Assembly (NCBI GenBank): GCA_045646865.1
Contig: JAZRLM010000018.1
Location: 62,001-126,000 of the forward strand
Reading direction: 5' to 3'
Source of the DNA: SIG440 sp045646865
GTDB lineage: Bacteria > Bacillota > Clostridia > Monoglobales > Monoglobaceae
Length of the DNA stretch: 64,000 nucleotides
Positions within the stretch are counted from its first letter, which is position 1; each line of letters begins with the position of its first letter. Below the pieces are notes generated by a model. The model was not told the DNA's origin. It did no database searches and saw nothing but the letters and a program-made list of their open reading frames with translations. Shown here one piece after another: positions 41,622 through 49,506 of the stretch. The translations under genes and the position numbers were made by a program.

Positions 41622-42218
41622 ATGTGGAATTATCAAAAAAAATTGCAGTATCCCATAAATATTAAAAACCCCAACCCCAAACTTGCCGCATTTATAGTAT
41701 CGCAGTACGGTGGACCTCATGGTGAAATGGGTGCATCAATGCGTTATCTTGCGCAACGTTTTTCTATGCCCAACGGCATTACTAAGGCTACACTTACTGA
41801 TATCGGCACCGAAGAACTTGCTCACCTTGAAATGGTAGGTACTCTTATTCATCAGCTTACCAAAAATGCAACAACCACAGAGATAGAAAACAGCCCTATG
41901 GCACCTTACTTTATCGACCACGGCAAGGGTGTGTACGCAATTTCATCAGGCGGAAACCCATTCAAGGCAGAAACATTTTCTGTTACAGGCGACCCCATTG
42001 CTGACCTTGTGGAAGACCTTGCAGCAGAACAGAAAGCACGTGCCACCTATGACAATATCTTAAGAGTTTCTGACGACCCCGATGTAAATGATGTTATTAA
42101 GTTCCTGCGCGAAAGAGAAGTAGTTCACTTCCAGCGTTTTGGTGAAGCACTTGATTCAATTCAGAATAAGCCTGCAAGCCGTGACACATTTTATATGGGT
42201 ATGAAAAAAGAAAAATAA
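41622..42218 (+). CDS. cotJC: Spore coat manganese catalase CotJC
   Basis: The 198-residue protein belongs to the dimanganese catalases. Metal-ligand helices carry GGPHGEMGASMRYLAQRF (near residue 30), GTEELAHLEMVGTLIHQL (near 67), DLAAEQKARATYDNI (near 128) and a final REREVVHFQRFGEAL (near 163). It disproportionates hydrogen peroxide and is located in the spore coat. AAGGAGG precedes the ATG, and a bidirectional terminator follows. Confidence 0.95.
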   Translation: MWNYQKKLQYPINIKNPNPKLAAFIVSQYGGPHGEMGASMRYLAQRFSMPNGITKATLTDIGTEELAHLEMVGTLIHQLTKNATTTEIENSPMAPYFIDHGKGVYAISSGGNPFKAETFSVTGDPIADLVEDLAAEQKARATYDNILRVSDDPDVNDVIKFLREREVVHFQRFGEALDSIQNKPASRDTFYMGMKKEK

Positions 42219-42226
42219 TATGTATG

Positions 42227-42265
42227 ATAAAGCCGCTGTCTTAACTGACAGCGGCTTTATATTTT
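42227..42265. terminator. Bidirectional terminator after cotJC
   Basis: ATAAAGCCGCTGTC-ttaact-GACAGCGGCTTTAT is a perfect 14-base stem flanked by T-rich sequence; it separates cotJC from the convergent secreted-protein gene. Confidence 0.88.
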
Positions 42266-43624
42266 CTACAACTCCAGACTACTTATATAATTTATCTCAT
42301 AAACTGCCGCATCGTATGTAAGGGTCATGCCTTCCAAATCAAGATAAAGGTCGGAATTGTTTGCAGGTGATATGGTGTAGGTTCCGTCATTGTTGCGGTT
42401 AAGCCGCCACAGATGGCCGTCAAAATTCCCCACTTTATCCAATACCACATCATTTTTTCCGACTATCACACTTTCCCTTACCTGAAGAGCTTTTTCGGTG
42501 TCGGCAATGCTGTAAATGGTATAAATTCCATTTGCACCGTCTGCCGCATCAAATATCCATCCACAGTCATAATCAGCATTTCTGCTTAAGTTGAGTTCTT
42601 CGCCGTCGGTGCCAAGATACATTTTTGACGAAGTTTTTACAAACATCATATTTTCTTCAAACACATTGCCTGCTCCGCGATAGATATATACTGTGCGGTT
42701 ATCATCCCACACAATTTCGGCATTGCAAAATTCCGCAACGGAACGCAAGGGCAAAAGCATCCTGCCGTTTTTTATTATGGTTGTTACGGGAAGACTTTGA
42801 ACAGTACCATTCACCACACATTGGTCGGTGTTTTCATACACTTTGATTATTGTTCCGCCAAGAGTGATGGTTGCGCTGCGGTCTTCATCTCTCCAGACAA
42901 CCTTGGCATCCATACTTTCGCAAAACTGTCTGATGGCGATATATGTATAACTGCCGATAAGCTGAGGCTGTTCGTCTGCAAAAATCAATTCCTTGCCATC
43001 CATAACAAGCTTTAGCGGAGCATCAGGTGCCGATACCCCCGAAAGAACAACAAAGTTAACTTCGTCGCTAAAATATTCAATATCATATTTTTTTGCAACA
43101 AGGGTAGCCTTATACTGCCCCTCCATTAAACCCTCGACCGTGACCGTTCCGTTTGTTATCTCAAAAACATTCTCCTCGGTGGTTGTAAGGTTGCGTGTGT
43201 GCACCTCGAAATATGCATAATTCATCAATCCGCCATAGGAAAAATCAAGACTGAAGGTTACGCTGCCGTCAAGAGCCGATTCTGCCTTTAGCTTCAGTTC
43301 GGGAAGGTAGCCGTTTTCCCATTGGGCATCAAGCACGGTGTCGGATTTCATCTCAATGAGCTGACCGGGTTTATATACCACCTTTTTACCTTCCACCTGC
43401 CATCCGCAAAAAATCTTTCCCACTCTTTGCGGAACAACAGAAGACACCTGTGTTATCCCGTTAAAGACCTTTTGCCGGGAAAAAATTTCAGTTCCGTCAT
43501 CGTTGTAGGAAAGCTCGGCATATTCCAGTTCTAACATGTCAGGTTTCTGCTGTGCATATACCATTGTCGGCATAATAATCATCAACAATGCCACAAATAT
43601 ACAAATCGTTTTTTTCATAATCAT
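42266..43624 (-). CDS. Secreted multidomain protein: InlB-type repeat, Cu-amine-oxidase-N domain, ricin-like domain
   Basis: The 452-residue protein has a signal peptide (about 1-25, ending VYAQQ). Residues 30-95 resemble an InlB B-repeat/flavodoxin-like wall repeat (FCGWQVEGKKVVYKPGQ). Residues 205-310 are a copper amine oxidase N-terminal type domain (MDGKELIFADEQPQLIG, LLPLRSVAEFCNAEIVWDDN), a stalk-like module without copper chemistry. Residues 335-450 look like a ricin-type beta-trefoil (GIYTIYSIADTEKALQV, DGHLWRLNRNNDGTYTI). It probably binds glycans at the cell surface. It overlaps the deacetylase by four bases, so the two are co-expressed. Start is ATG 43624 or 43618. Confidence 0.8.
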   Translation of the reverse strand: MIMKKTICIFVALLMIIMPTMVYAQQKPDMLELEYAELSYNDDGTEIFSRQKVFNGITQVSSVVPQRVGKIFCGWQVEGKKVVYKPGQLIEMKSDTVLDAQWENGYLPELKLKAESALDGSVTFSLDFSYGGLMNYAYFEVHTRNLTTTEENVFEITNGTVTVEGLMEGQYKATLVAKKYDIEYFSDEVNFVVLSGVSAPDAPLKLVMDGKELIFADEQPQLIGSYTYIAIRQFCESMDAKVVWRDEDRSATITLGGTIIKVYENTDQCVVNGTVQSLPVTTIIKNGRMLLPLRSVAEFCNAEIVWDDNRTVYIYRGAGNVFEENMMFVKTSSKMYLGTDGEELNLSRNADYDCGWIFDAADGANGIYTIYSIADTEKALQVRESVIVGKNDVVLDKVGNFDGHLWRLNRNNDGTYTISPANNSDLYLDLEGMTLTYDAAVYEINYISSLEL

Positions 43625-44463
43625 TCACCACTAAGCCAGTTTATCAACAGCTCCGCACTTACATCGTCATTGATATTATATCGGTGAAGGTTGTACAAGC
43701 TGTTTTTGTCATAGGCCTTTATATAATTCATACCAACAGAGGTCGCCATTGTTACCCTTATACCGTTGCTTTTAAGGATATAATCTGTTATGGCATTATA
43801 CTTGCCCAAAGGATAGGCAAACCCTACAAGCGGCTTTTCTAGTTCGGTTTCAAGAATGGTTTTTGACGTTAACACATCTCCACGGAAACGTGTGATATAA
43901 TCCATAAGACCCTCGTTCTCAAGACGCAGAACGGTTTCTCTTACCGGACCGCTTTCAAACTTTGTGCTCTGGTGCATATCGTACGTGTGGCTTTGAATTG
44001 ATATAAGTCCCGAATCTATCATTTCCTTTGCCTGTTCATAGTCGAAATGAGGGGTTATACCGTAGGTTGTGTTTTTATAAGTTTCCTTGCCCACCGAGCT
44101 GACAATTGCAAAAATTGTTGCCTTGAAGCCGAACTCTTTAAGCAAAGGAAAAGCCTCGGTATAGTTATCAAGATATCCGTCATCAAAGGTTATGCAAACA
44201 GGCTTTTCAGGAAGGGGAAAGCCGTAATCAACATACTTTATCAGGTCATCAAGGGATACGGGGGTAAATCCGTTTTCCTCAATCGCCTCAAGGTGTTTTC
44301 TGAAATTTTCGGGGGATATTACCACATATTCGCCGCTGTCGCTGACCGAATGATACATAAGCACAGGAACTGCCGCCGTATCACCGCTTTGAGCGGAAAC
44401 AGGAACAGAAAAAATCAGTATTAAAATTAAGAATATTGAAATAATTTTATTTATCACCAACAC
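43621..44463 (-). CDS. Secreted polysaccharide deacetylase (CE4)
   Basis: The 280-residue protein has a signal peptide (about 1-24, ISIFLILILIFSVPVSAQS) and a NodB domain. The catalytic motif PVCITFDDGYLDN is near residue 88, the second motif IQSHTYDMHQS near residue 155 and FAYPLGKYNAI near residue 215. It should remove acetyl groups from an extracellular glycan. It is the second CE4 enzyme in the window, about 4 kb from the first, with a different N-terminus. It lies between gtrA and the ricin-like protein gene on one transcript. Confidence 0.92.
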   Translation of the reverse strand: MLVINKIISIFLILILIFSVPVSAQSGDTAAVPVLMYHSVSDSGEYVVISPENFRKHLEAIEENGFTPVSLDDLIKYVDYGFPLPEKPVCITFDDGYLDNYTEAFPLLKEFGFKATIFAIVSSVGKETYKNTTYGITPHFDYEQAKEMIDSGLISIQSHTYDMHQSTKFESGPVRETVLRLENEGLMDYITRFRGDVLTSKTILETELEKPLVGFAYPLGKYNAITDYILKSNGIRVTMATSVGMNYIKAYDKNSLYNLHRYNINDDVSAELLINWLSGE

Positions 44464-44485
44464 ATCCTCCTGAAATACTCGTCTG

Positions 44486-44884
44486 TTATCTTTTAAAAAT
44501 CAGCCATTTGCTGACGGCATAATTGAATATTATCACAAAAATATTGGAAATCAGCTTCACTATCAAGTCGTTGCAATGAAAAAAATCAACAAACACGACC
44601 ATAATTATTATATCCATACATCCCGAAATCAACCGACAAGCCAGAAAGGAAAAGAATTCCAATAATACGGCTTTGGCACCGTAATGCTTACTTTTAAAGA
44701 CCATTGTGCGATTGGTTGCATAGGCAACAATTATTGACGCAATCAATGCCACAGCAGTATCTGCCGCAGTATTATCGTTAATTTTTGACATAATAAAATA
44801 TGTCAAAAAATTTACTGCAACAGTAATCGCCCCGAAAGCCATATATAGAATCATTTCACGGTTTTTTCTGATAAAACTTTTCAT
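44486..44884 (-). CDS. GtrA-family membrane protein
   Basis: The 132-residue protein has four predicted helices with basic ends (for example MILYMAFGAITVAVNFLTYF and DTAVALIASIIVAYATNRTM), the GtrA layout that flips or presents undecaprenyl-linked sugars for glycan decoration. No glycosyltransferase is adjacent, which is unusual. The ATG at 44884 is used, since GAGG lies seven bases before it; an in-frame GTG six bases upstream lies closer to the site. It heads the gtrA-deacetylase-secreted protein unit. Confidence 0.9.
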   Translation of the reverse strand: MKSFIRKNREMILYMAFGAITVAVNFLTYFIMSKINDNTAADTAVALIASIIVAYATNRTMVFKSKHYGAKAVLLEFFSFLACRLISGCMDIIIMVVFVDFFHCNDLIVKLISNIFVIIFNYAVSKWLIFKR

Positions 44885-44978
44885 CCGCACACCTCAATCT
44901 GACAAGGTCATCATTTTCCTCAGGTCTGAATAAAGTCAATCATTTTAGTCGCTTGGTTCTGTCTTAAAATATGTATAA

Positions 44979-45007
44979 ATTATAACAAAAACTATGAATA
45001 TTGTCAA
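44979..45007 (-). promoter_or_regulatory. Promoter of the gtrA operon
   Basis: TTGACA (45007-45002), 17 bases and TATAAT (44984-44979) form a perfect consensus promoter on the minus strand, 95 bases before gtrA. Confidence 0.8.
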
Positions 45008-45080
45008 TCATTTGCAGAATGCACCGCCATTTGCAAGTTTTTATCAAATTTCTATTGTAATTTTTCTGGTTTTGTGATAT

Positions 45081-45086
45081 TATAAT
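45081..45086 (+). promoter_or_regulatory. -10 element before the nested-palindrome element
   Basis: TATAAT lies four bases before the palindrome on the plus strand. The best -35-like TTGTAA is 20 bases upstream, which is too far for a strong promoter, so transcription from here is only plausible. Confidence 0.4.
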
Positions 45087-45089
45087 TAT

Positions 45090-45225
45090 GCTAAACCAAT
45101 TTAATATTAAAATCCGTGGTATTTTTATGCCTTTTTTTCGCATTAAACGTTACGAATTTGATAAAAATGCAAATTCCTTGACGTTTAATGCGGATTATAA
45201 CAAATTCATATTAAATTGGTTTAGC
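45090..45225. repeat. 136-nt nested palindrome, possible structured RNA leader or MITE-like element
   Basis: Three perfect arm pairs nest inside each other: 18 bases (GCTAAACCAATTTAATAT at 45090-45107 with 45208-45225), 12 bases (CGCATTAAACGT at 45139-45150 with 45181-45192) and 7 bases (GAATTTG at 45154-45160 with 45170-45176). AATCCG at 45111 could alternatively pair with CGGATT at 45191. A terminator follows at 45249. The plus-strand open frame over it (45088-45294) has no ribosome site and is a by-product of the palindrome. Confidence 0.7.
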
Positions 45226-45248
45226 GACTATCGGAATTTGCGTTTTTG

Positions 45249-45276
45249 TGCGGCAACTTCGGTTGTCGCATTTTTT
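45249..45276 (+). terminator. UUCG-tetraloop terminator before the 59-residue gene
   Basis: TGCGGCAAC-ttcg-GTTGTCGCA forms a nine-base stem with one G-T pair, followed by six T. It lies 20 bases before the small gene, in the position of a transcription attenuator. Confidence 0.8.
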
Positions 45277-45295
45277 AATTTAGGGGTGTACTAAA

Positions 45296-45475
45296 ATGAT
45301 CAATTACAAAAAGCTCTATTTTCGTCTTTTTAATGCCATAACAGATGCCATAGAAATATTGCAACAGGCACAGATTGACGCAGAGGATTTCTACATAGAA
45401 GAAGGCGAAAGTGAAAATAACTCTGCAAAGGTAACAAAATTTAAAGTCTGCTCTAGCGATAAAGACGAGGAATAA
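45296..45475 (+). CDS. Small acidic protein of unknown function (59 residues)
   Basis: An ATG at 45296 follows AGGGGTG by seven bases and opens 59 codons: MINYKKLYFRLFNAITDAIE at the start, a Gln/Ala/Asp-rich helix in the middle and an acidic SSDKDEE end. Similar short proteins opening with YKKLYFKLFNA occur as hypothetical genes in gut Clostridia and phages, from memory. The N-terminal 45 residues look like a two-helix hairpin. The gene is preceded by a structured element and terminator and followed by a perfect 22-base stem terminator that includes its stop codon. Confidence 0.75.
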   Translation: MINYKKLYFRLFNAITDAIEILQQAQIDAEDFYIEEGESENNSAKVTKFKVCSSDKDEE

Positions 45476-45519
45476 GTAGAAAAACCGTTCTTTTTTCAAG
45501 AACGGTTTTTCTACTTATT
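45471..45519. terminator. Perfect 22-bp bidirectional terminator containing two stop codons
   Basis: The 22-base arms start AATAAGTAGAAAAACCGTTC with a TTTTC loop. The left arm contains the TAA of the 59-residue gene and the right arm the complement of the TAA of the convergent ROK gene. Confidence 0.93.
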
Positions 45520-46684
45520 CTACTATATTCCCGGGATATTCAATATCAAACAGTCTGTCACACAAATTAAAAGCCGCACCTTTTACAGTATTTTCTTCGC
45601 TGATAGTTACCTCTCGTATTTCCAAATCCTGCAAAAGCACAGGGTATGCACGGCTCTTCATTTCCTTTAATGCGTATTCAAGCATAGGCCGTATTTTTAC
45701 ATACACGCCCATATTGATTACTATGGCCAGAGGCTTGCACAGATTTACAAGATTGGCAAGACCTATACCCAGATATTTGCCGCACTCTTCAACGGCAGTT
45801 TTTGCCGCCTTGTCACATTGTTCGTATTTTTCGGAAATATATTCAAGGGTTACGCCGCTATCGCCACTTTGTTCTTCATATAATCTTATCAGTCTTTGCT
45901 CCGAGCACATTTTCTCCAGACATCCGCGGTTTCCGCAAAAACAGGGCTCGCCGTCCTTTTCAACCGTAGTGTGCCCTATTTCACCAAACATTGCACGGTT
46001 AATTTCGCCGTGATAAAACTGACTTGCACCAATACCGTTTTCAAGGTCTATAAGCAGCATATTCTTCTTTTCGATTCTGTTTGCACAGCAAAAATACCAT
46101 ACCGCTTTAAGGAACGACACATTATCTATAAAAACCGGAATCCCCGTTTTTTCTTCAAGAATTGTTTTAAGGTCAAATTCCTTCCATTTAAGACTTGCAG
46201 ATGCAACAAATCTGCTGTCTTCCAAAACCATACCCGTAACCACAACACCAATACCCAAAACACTATCGCGACCGTGTTCGCTAACAAGTGATGCCACATT
46301 TTCACTCACAAGCTCAACCACCTTATCAGGCTGCATATCCGAAACATTTACACGGATTACCGTAATAATTCTGCCTTCAAGGTCGGTATATGATACGTTT
46401 ACCGAATCCACACCTATAAATATACATATAAGACCGTAAGCCTCGGCACAGAAACGCAAAAGAGTACTCTTTCTGCCAACACGTTCAGCCTTTTCAACTC
46501 CGCTTTCGGCAATAAGCCCCGCATCAAGGAGATACGAGGTTATGTTGGTAAGTGATGCAACAGAAAGCCCTGTTTTGTGAGCAACAAGAGGCCTTGCCAC
46601 ACCCGGATTGCGCCTGATGTAATTAAGCACCTTTAGTCTGTTCATCTTTTGTATTAACTGAGAATTGCCTACTGCTTTGTTCAT
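45515..46684 (-). CDS. ROK-family transcriptional regulator (NagC/XylR-like)
   Basis: The 389-residue protein has an N-terminal winged helix (about 15-75, LIQKMNRLKVLNYIRRNPGV, KTGLSVASLTNITSYLLDAG) and a ROK sugar-binding domain. The zinc motif is GHTTVEKDGEPCFCGNRGCL near residue 235, with the His and three Cys. A glycine-rich ATP-loop-like DxGxT is degraded, as usual for repressors. It is divergent from the PIG-L/PfkB/NagB-like operon with two back-to-back consensus promoters, so it most likely senses an amino sugar or derivative and represses both directions. Confidence 0.92.
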   Translation of the reverse strand: MNKAVGNSQLIQKMNRLKVLNYIRRNPGVARPLVAHKTGLSVASLTNITSYLLDAGLIAESGVEKAERVGRKSTLLRFCAEAYGLICIFIGVDSVNVSYTDLEGRIITVIRVNVSDMQPDKVVELVSENVASLVSEHGRDSVLGIGVVVTGMVLEDSRFVASASLKWKEFDLKTILEEKTGIPVFIDNVSFLKAVWYFCCANRIEKKNMLLIDLENGIGASQFYHGEINRAMFGEIGHTTVEKDGEPCFCGNRGCLEKMCSEQRLIRLYEEQSGDSGVTLEYISEKYEQCDKAAKTAVEECGKYLGIGLANLVNLCKPLAIVINMGVYVKIRPMLEYALKEMKSRAYPVLLQDLEIREVTISEENTVKGAAFNLCDRLFDIEYPGNIVE

Positions 46685-46715
46685 TTTTTCACCCGTATAC
46701 TGTTGTTTTTATAAA

Positions 46716-46744
46716 ATTATATCAAATGAAAATATTTTTGTCAA
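46716..46744 (-). promoter_or_regulatory. Promoter of the ROK gene
   Basis: TTGACA (46744-46739), 17 bases and TATAAT (46721-46716): perfect consensus on the minus strand. Confidence 0.85.
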
Positions 46745-46760
46745 CGAAAACCAAACTGTC

Positions 46761-46789
46761 TTGACATACCTGAGACTATTTGTTATAAT
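46761..46789 (+). promoter_or_regulatory. Promoter of the PIG-L operon
   Basis: TTGACA (46761-46766), 17 bases and TATAAT (46784-46789): perfect consensus on the plus strand. The divergent -35 elements are 16 bases apart. Confidence 0.85.
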
Positions 46790-46857
46790 TAATTTAACCA
46801 ATAAATAAATTATCTGTGCCTGTAAAAAGCACAGTAAAACCGAAAGGACGTAGTGCT

Positions 46858-47562
46858 ATGAACGTATTAGCTATCGGTTGTCATCCTGACGACATAGAAA
46901 TCAACTGCGCCGGCACACTTGCCAAGTGTGTAAAACGCGGCGATAACGTTACTGTATGCCACGTGTGCAACGGCAACATGGGTCACGTTGTTATTCAGCC
47001 TGACGAACTGCGTGAAATCCGCATAAATGAAGCAAAAAAAGCGGGTTCTCTGGCAGGAATCAAAGTTGTTACCTGCGACATCGGTGACCTGAAGGTATAT
47101 CATCAGAACGAAGAACACCGCAACAAGGTTGTTGATATTATCCGCGAGGCTCAGCCTGATTTTATCATCACTCACGCACCAAACGATTATATGCCTGACC
47201 ACGTTGCAGTAAGCAATCTTGTTTTTGATGCGGCATTTGCGGCAAGCTGTCCCCATTATGAAACAGGGGTTAAAACACCCTCTATGGTTACACCCATATT
47301 CTATATGGACAATCTTGGCGGAAACGAATTTCTGCCCACCGAATACGTTGACATTACAGACGAAATTGACCTGAAGCTTGAAATGCTTGAATGTCACGAA
47401 AGTCAGCTAAAGTGGATGAGAGAGCACGACAATATTGATTTTGCAGATATGGTTAAAACCATTTCAAAATACCGTGGATACCAGTGCGGTGTTACATATG
47501 CCGAGGCATTTGCTCAATGTATGGTATACCCCAAGCCTACTGTAAGGAGGATGCTTCCCTGA
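46858..47562 (+). CDS. PIG-L family LmbE-like deacetylase
   Basis: The 234-residue zinc hydrolase carries the metal-binding AIGCHPDDIEINCAGTLA at its N-terminus (HPDD with His13-Asp16) and ITHAPNDYMPDHVAVSNL (near residue 101). This family removes acetyl from GlcNAc-type sugars, such as N,N'-diacetylchitobiose, GlcNAc-PI or GlcNAc-inositol, in the cytosol. Its two co-transcribed neighbours are a sugar kinase and a NagB-like protein, so free N-acetylated amino sugar is a likely substrate. The ATG at 46858 follows AAAGGACG; upstream in-frame codons lack similarity. Confidence 0.9.
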   Translation: MNVLAIGCHPDDIEINCAGTLAKCVKRGDNVTVCHVCNGNMGHVVIQPDELREIRINEAKKAGSLAGIKVVTCDIGDLKVYHQNEEHRNKVVDIIREAQPDFIITHAPNDYMPDHVAVSNLVFDAAFAASCPHYETGVKTPSMVTPIFYMDNLGGNEFLPTEYVDITDEIDLKLEMLECHESQLKWMREHDNIDFADMVKTISKYRGYQCGVTYAEAFAQCMVYPKPTVRRMLP

Positions 47563-48500
47563 TGAAAAAAGTTGCTTGTGTTGGGATTTTGGTTGCTGAT
47601 GTAATTGTAGAACCTGTTACTGCATATCCCGAAAAGGGTCTTCTGTTGCCGGTAAACTCAATTACACTTCACAACGGCGGAAACGCAATGACAGCATCAA
47701 TAAACGTTAAAAAACTGGGCATTGAAACCACAATGATAGGCAAGGTTGGTGCCGATGTTTTTGGCAGTTTTCTCCGTGACAAGCTGACCGCCGCAGGTGT
47801 AAACACCAAGGGTCTTAAAACAGACGACAGCGTTCAGACATCTGCATCTGTTCTTATGCTTGACAAAACAGGTGAACGTTCATTCTTCCATTGTGTTGGT
47901 ACAAACGCAGTATTCTCCGAAAAGGATATTGACTATTCATTGGTTGAGGACTGCGACCTTGTGTTTGTTACAGGTTCATTCCTTATGAATACCTTTGACG
48001 GCGTTGAAACAATGGAATTTTTAAAGAAGTGTAAGGAAATGGGCAAGACAACCTTCCTTGACGTTTGCTGGGATGCAAGCGGCAGATGGGGTGAGCTTCT
48101 TGATATGTCAATGCCATATATAGACTATCTTATGCCCAGCATTGACGAGGCTGTTTGCATTGCAGGCAAAGAAGACGTTGAAGAAATTGCCGATGTGTTC
48201 TTCAGCCGCGGTGCAAAGAACGTTGTTATTAAAATGGGCAGCAAGGGCGCATTTTTAAGACGCAGCACCGAAAGCAAGGGGCAGATTTTCCCCTGCTGCA
48301 AGGGAGTTACTGCAGTTGATACCACAGGTGCAGGCGACAGCTTTTGTTCAGGATTTCTTGCGGCATTTGCAAGAGATTGCAGCCTTGAGGACTGCGTTAA
48401 GTTTGCCAACGGAACAGGCGCACATTGCGTAATGGCAACGGGTGCAACCACAGGCATCACATCATACGAAGAAATTTTAGATTTTGTAAATAAACAATAA
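47562..48500 (+). CDS. PfkB-family carbohydrate kinase
   Basis: The 312-residue ribokinase-fold enzyme shows substrate-side NGGNAMTASINVKKLGIETT near residue 36 and the catalytic anion-hole motif TTGAGDSFCSGFLAAF near residue 250 with the base Asp. It phosphorylates a sugar or nucleoside in the cytosol. It starts in the TGATG overlap with the PIG-L stop. Operon context suggests glucosamine or another deacetylated amino sugar as substrate; fructose- or ribose-type substrates cannot be excluded. Confidence 0.9.
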   Translation: MKKVACVGILVADVIVEPVTAYPEKGLLLPVNSITLHNGGNAMTASINVKKLGIETTMIGKVGADVFGSFLRDKLTAAGVNTKGLKTDDSVQTSASVLMLDKTGERSFFHCVGTNAVFSEKDIDYSLVEDCDLVFVTGSFLMNTFDGVETMEFLKKCKEMGKTTFLDVCWDASGRWGELLDMSMPYIDYLMPSIDEAVCIAGKEDVEEIADVFFSRGAKNVVIKMGSKGAFLRRSTESKGQIFPCCKGVTAVDTTGAGDSFCSGFLAAFARDCSLEDCVKFANGTGAHCVMATGATTGITSYEEILDFVNKQ

Positions 48501-48520
48501 TTTATCAGGAGGATAAGAAA

Positions 48521-49459
48521 ATGGATTTTTTAAGTACTGTACAGGGCAGCGATTGTGAAAGCTTTTTCCCCAAGGGCTGGGACATCAAAAAGATTGACGA
48601 ATGCTGTGACAAAGGCGTTGCACGTGAGGATTTCTGGAACAAGGATTTTAACCCCATCGAATGTGAAAACATCAACGATTTTGACACACTTATGGGTCAC
48701 GAAATCGCAATGCAGATTAAACTTGCAAAAGAAGAAGGCAAAAAATTGGCTATGATTCTTCCCGTAGGTCCTATGGGTATGTATAAGTGGGCAGCATATT
48801 TCATCACATCATGGAATCTTGACTGCAAGCACGTTTACACATCCAATATGGACGAATGGGCAGATGCCGACGGCAACACTCTTGATGCAACCAATCCCGC
48901 ATCATTTGAATACAGCATGAAGCAGGCATTCTTCAATAAGCTTGGCGACCTTACAATCCCCTAAGCACAGAGAAACTTTGCAACAAAGGAAAACCTTCCT
49001 ACATACGCAGGCAAAATTGCCGCTCTTAAGGCAGAAGGTGCAAAGCTTGTTTTGGTATATGGTATCGGCCGTGCATGCCACATTGCATTCTGGGAACCCA
49101 CCTTTGCACAGGATTATGCAACTGCTGCTGAATGGGAAGCAGCTACACACCGCATCGCTGCAAAGCTTACACCTATGACAATCGAACAGAATGCTATCAC
49201 AAGCTTTAAGAGCCGTACAACATTGGTTCCCTGCCGTGCAAACACAATCGGCCCTGGCCTCTTCCTTCAGGCAGATTATGCTATCGGCGGCTGTGACGGT
49301 GCTCTTGGTCGTGGTATGGGATGGCAGGGTATGAGTTTCTTAACAACTCTTCACTACGGTCCTGACACAAGCATTACATCATCATACATTCCCACACTCC
49401 CCGGAAAGCTGTTCTATCTTAAGGAACTTGCAGGTCCGCTGGTTGCTGAATGTAACTAA
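48521..49459 (+). pseudogene. NagB-like sugar-phosphate isomerase, interrupted by in-frame TAA
   Basis: A single reading frame of 313 codons runs from ATG 48521 (ribosome site AGGAGG) to TAA 49457-49459, broken only by TAA at 48962-48964 (codon 148). The N-terminal part has MILPVGPMGMYKWAAYF and YTSNMDEWADA, and after the stop AQRNFATKENLPTYAGKIAA, LVYGIGRACHIAFWEPTF and GGCDGALGRGMGW continue without a gap. The family resembles glucosamine-6-phosphate isomerases, longer than canonical NagB. One base change (AAA, CAA or GAA to TAA) explains the break. No good restart codon with a ribosome site follows. A canonical nagB exists at 3485-4195. Confidence 0.85.
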
Positions 49460-49474
49460 TTAACTTTACAACTG

Positions 49475-49505
49475 AAATGGCTGTCCGAACGGACAGCCAT
49501 TTTTA
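49475..49505. terminator. Bidirectional terminator after the NagB-like gene
   Basis: AAATGGCTGTCC-gaac-GGACAGCCATTT is a perfect 12-base stem followed by TTATT; it separates convergent genes. Confidence 0.9.
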
Positions 49506-49506
49506 T

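Noticed and set aside
45088..45294. 68-codon plus-strand frame over the nested palindrome
   Set aside because: No ribosome site; its content follows from the inverted repeats and it runs through the terminator.
46867..47397. 176-codon open frame on the minus strand
   Set aside because: It is antisense to the well-supported PIG-L gene and lacks a ribosome site.
48521..49459. TAA recoded as an amino acid
   Set aside because: Many intact genes in the window end in TAA, and no recoding element is visible.
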